This document shows, piece after piece, positions 5,855 to 7,292 of a stretch of DNA of 7,292 nucleotides (the first letter of the stretch is position 1; every line of letters begins with the position of its first letter). The notes beneath the pieces were generated by a model, which saw only the letters and a list, made by a program, of their open reading frames with translations, did no database searches and had not been told where the DNA came from. Where the stretch lies: contig VGPB01000099.1 of NCBI GenBank assembly GCA_016875695.1, positions 1-7,292 of the forward strand. Reading direction: 5' to 3'. The translations under genes and the position numbers were made by a program. This stretch comes from Chloroflexota bacterium (lineage in GTDB: Bacteria; Chloroflexota; Dehalococcoidia; UBA2979).

Positions 5855-6634
5855 ATGGCTACCGATCCGCTCTCGCTCGCGCTCGCGCTGTGGCCGCAGG
5901 CGCGGGACACCGGCCGCATCGACGATCCGGCGCAGCTCGACGTGCTGCTGGACGCGATCGGGCGGCCGGGCGCGCCGTGGTACGACTGCGGACTGCGGCA
6001 CACGTTCGCGTGCTTCACGCCGGACGCGGAGGCGGTCTGCGCGCTGCCGACGGGCGAGCGCGCGGCGAACGACGGCGACGCGCGCTTCCTCGCGCACCTG
6101 CTGATGACGCGCGTGCTGCTCGCCACCGGCCTCGGCGTCGACGAGCGGGTGGCGCGGGCGGTCGCCGAGGCGCACGCGCTGTCGTGGGTGACGGCGGGTG
6201 GCGCGCCGTACCATCAGTCGCCCCTCGTGCTCGCGACCTCGCTCTGGCTCGTGGCGCTGGACGCGGACGGCGAGTCCGACCACCCGCTGCCGATCGACTG
6301 GTCGCCGGACTGCTACCGCGAGCACGACTGGTGGGACCCGGAAGAGCGCCTGTACTCGCACTACGACGTGCGCGAGCGCGCGCTGGACTGGGCGGTGTAC
6401 GCGAGCTACGACGCGAAGCGCCACGCGGGCGTCTCGCTGTACACGATCGCCGAGCCGCTGCTGCGGCTGGAGGCGGATGGCCGGGCGCGGCTGGCAGTGA
6501 GCCAGCTGGGGAGCGGTCACGACATCAGCGACCGGCCGCCGGCGACGGCGATCCTGGAGCGCAACCGCATCGCGCTGCAGCTGCGCGAGTTCCACGCGCG
6601 CACGAACGGCGCGGGGCCGGGCCAGGAAGGCTAA
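5855..6634 (+). CDS. Conserved-looking protein of unknown function, 259 residues
   Basis: I do not recognise the family. The 259-residue product has no signal peptide or membrane segment and looks like a globular, mostly helical cytoplasmic protein. Notable parts are an N-terminal helix (about 4-38), WYDCGLRHTFACF (42-54), an Ala/Leu-rich helical region (77-110), an aromatic and charged stretch CYREHDWWDPEERLYSHYDV (153-172) running into a WAVYASYDAKRH helix (179-190), and a C-terminal helix (230-250). Five His and four Trp plus Cys45, Cys53 and Cys62 are spread through it, but I see no metal-binding pattern or catalytic motif that I can name. The start is ATG 5855, not the open frame upstream, because a promoter occupies 5819-5847. 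Its stop overlaps the stop of the opposite HAD gene by 4 nt. Codon use matches its neighbours. Confidence 0.75.
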   Translation: MATDPLSLALALWPQARDTGRIDDPAQLDVLLDAIGRPGAPWYDCGLRHTFACFTPDAEAVCALPTGERAANDGDARFLAHLLMTRVLLATGLGVDERVARAVAEAHALSWVTAGGAPYHQSPLVLATSLWLVALDADGESDHPLPIDWSPDCYREHDWWDPEERLYSHYDVRERALDWAVYASYDAKRHAGVSLYTIAEPLLRLEADGRARLAVSQLGSGHDISDRPPATAILERNRIALQLREFHARTNGAGPGQEG

Positions 6635-7071
6635 GCCGGCGGCGGGGCGAGCCGGGGCGCGCCGGCGGAGCCGTCCGGGGGAGCCGGCAACAGGGCGGCG
6701 GCCTCGATCAGCTCGAGTACCTTCAGCAGCTCGCGGTCGTCGCGGCCGGCGCTCTCGGGGATGTGGTAGCCGCCGAGGTCGTCGACGACGCCCTTGTGGT
6801 CGTCGATGACGAAGTCCGGCAGCACGTGCACGTTGAACTCGGCGAGACGTTCGCGGTAGCCCCAGAGCGGCTTCACGAAGTATGCGGTGACGTACTCGTG
6901 CAGCCCGTGGTGCTCCATGTCCCACTTGCGGATGCCGACGCCGGACCACACGTAGATGGCGTGGCCGGAGTCGCGCAGGCGCTGGAAGACCTCCAGCGCG
7001 TGGTTGCGCAGGCGTCCGTCCCACATCACGAGCGTGTGGTCGACATCGAAAAAGACGTTGAGCTTGCGCAT
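6631..7071 (-). CDS. HAD-superfamily hydrolase-like protein, compact
   Basis: A 146-residue protein with the haloacid-dehalogenase fold, probably a small phosphatase whose substrate cannot be read from sequence. Motif I is FFDVDHTLV with nucleophile Asp9 and acid/base Asp11; motif II is YVWSG with Ser43; motif III is likely Lys67 in FVKPLWG; motif IV is PDFVIDDHKG with Asp90/Asp91 as magnesium ligands. All four motifs are present, so activity is plausible. Only about 50 residues separate motif I from the motif III lysine, leaving no room for a cap domain, as in cap-less HAD phosphatases. The last 20 residues are a Pro/Ala-rich tail. ATG 7071 is preferred: GGAG lies 6 nt upstream and motif I follows at once. 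Upstream in-frame ATGs at 7098-7102 lack such a site. Convergent with the 5855 gene. Confidence 0.85.
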   Translation of the reverse strand: MRKLNVFFDVDHTLVMWDGRLRNHALEVFQRLRDSGHAIYVWSGVGIRKWDMEHHGLHEYVTAYFVKPLWGYRERLAEFNVHVLPDFVIDDHKGVVDDLGGYHIPESAGRDDRELLKVLELIEAAALLPAPPDGSAGAPRLAPPPA

Positions 7072-7077
7072 GGGGTG

Positions 7078-7081
7078 CTCC
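7078..7081 (-). promoter_or_regulatory. Ribosome-binding site deciding the HAD gene start
   Basis: GGAG on the minus strand, 6 nt before ATG 7071. It implies a leadered mRNA for this gene, unlike its neighbours. Confidence 0.55.
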
Positions 7082-7124
7082 GCGGCGGGGACAGGCATCA
7101 TGGCCCGGCGAGCGCCGTTCGACA

Positions 7125-7153
7125 ACCGGGAGTGCGTATTGCCCGCTCCCGGT
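7125..7153. promoter_or_regulatory. 8-bp perfect inverted repeat, candidate operator
   Basis: ACCGGGAG (7125-7132) and CTCCCGGT (7146-7153) are perfect inverted arms separated by 13 nt, with centres 21 bp apart, about two helical turns. The right arm touches the -10-like hexamer of the gene at 7166. It lies between the divergent HAD and lipoprotein genes, so it could be a repressor or activator site, or a hairpin in the HAD leader. Confidence 0.45.
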
Positions 7154-7158
7154 AAGGT
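7153..7158 (+). promoter_or_regulatory. -10-like TAAGGT, 7 nt before the right-edge gene
   Basis: TAAGGT ends 7 nt before GTG 7166. No good -35 is seen at 16-18 nt upstream, where the inverted repeat lies. AAGG could alternatively be read as a weak ribosome-binding site. Confidence 0.45.
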
Positions 7159-7165
7159 AGGCGGC

Positions 7166-7292
7166 GTGACGACGCTCCGGCTGCGCGCCGCCGGGTCGCT
7201 GGCCGCCGTTCTGCTGTCCGCCTGGGCAGCTGCAGCCGTCGCGTGCTCGGGGGAGCCGGCGGCGGCGCAGCCGAGCCTCGCGGCGGCCACGG
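7166..7292 (+). CDS. N-terminal end of a secreted lipoprotein, partial
   Basis: Starts at GTG 7166 and runs off the right edge; 42 residues are visible. Residues 1-7 (MTTLRLR) form a basic n-region, 8-26 a hydrophobic core, and AVAC with Cys27 a plausible lipobox, followed by a Ser/Gly/Glu/Pro/Ala linker typical of exported lipoproteins. Function cannot be told from this fragment. Divergent from the HAD gene across a 94-bp region holding the inverted repeat. Confidence 0.6.
   Translation, partial: MTTLRLRAAGSLAAVLLSAWAAAAVACSGEPAAAQPSLAAAT

Noticed and set aside
5633..7024. A 463-codon open frame on the minus strand
   Set aside because: It runs antisense through the 5855 gene and out of frame with the HAD and DUF192 genes; its Arg/Ala/Pro-rich translation is typical of GC-rich shadow frames.
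7072..7290. Longer N-terminus for the HAD protein
   Set aside because: The frame continues upstream, but the extension is low-complexity, overlaps the divergent gene and its promoter, and motif I normally lies at the N-terminus.

Overview
The window is very GC-rich bacterial DNA (about 70% by eye, with strong G/C third-position bias and frequent GTG starts). Dense gene packing, lipoprotein signal peptides with clear lipoboxes, and several starts that look leaderless suggest a high-GC bacterium of the Actinobacteriota or Chloroflexota type. No marker gene fixes the phylum, so this is an inference. I see no tRNA, rRNA, CRISPR array, insertion sequence or phage gene.

Left edge (1-464): the C-terminal end of a probable P-loop kinase, then remnants of a small membrane-protein-like ORF spread over three frames, a GC-rich hairpin, and a sigma70-type promoter.

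Centre-left (415-4586): a complete thiamine (or thiamine-derivative) ABC importer operon under a TPP riboswitch. The order is promoter, riboswitch, a 140-nt leader rich in inverted repeats, thiB (lipoprotein binding protein), thiP (fused double permease) and thiQ (ATPase). thiB and thiP overlap by 4 nt and thiQ follows after 32 nt. When cellular TPP is high, the riboswitch should reduce expression of the importer. ThiQ carries a C-terminal extension of about 130 residues that E. coli ThiQ lacks.

Centre-right (4607-6634): a single-domain GAF protein that resembles the heme-binding GAF-A domain of mycobacterial DevS/DosT and keeps the residue aligned with the heme-ligating histidine. It converges on a DUF192 lipoprotein gene. 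That gene is divergent from an unrecognised 259-residue protein, and their promoters are almost back to back.

Right edge (6631-7292): a compact HAD-family protein on the minus strand. Its stop codon overlaps the stop of the unknown gene within a shared CTAA. It is divergent from the 5' end of another lipoprotein gene. An 8-bp perfect inverted repeat lies in the divergent intergenic region.

The most notable cross-cutting signal is that four independent gene starts (4620, 5771 minus, 5855, 7166) each have a TANNNT -10-like hexamer ending exactly 7 nt before the start codon. Three of the four lack a convincing Shine-Dalgarno sequence. The genes inside the thi operon have Shine-Dalgarno sequences instead. 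This fits leaderless transcription of first genes. I found no clear novel multi-gene system; the best candidates for follow-up are the leaderless pattern and the stand-alone heme-GAF protein.
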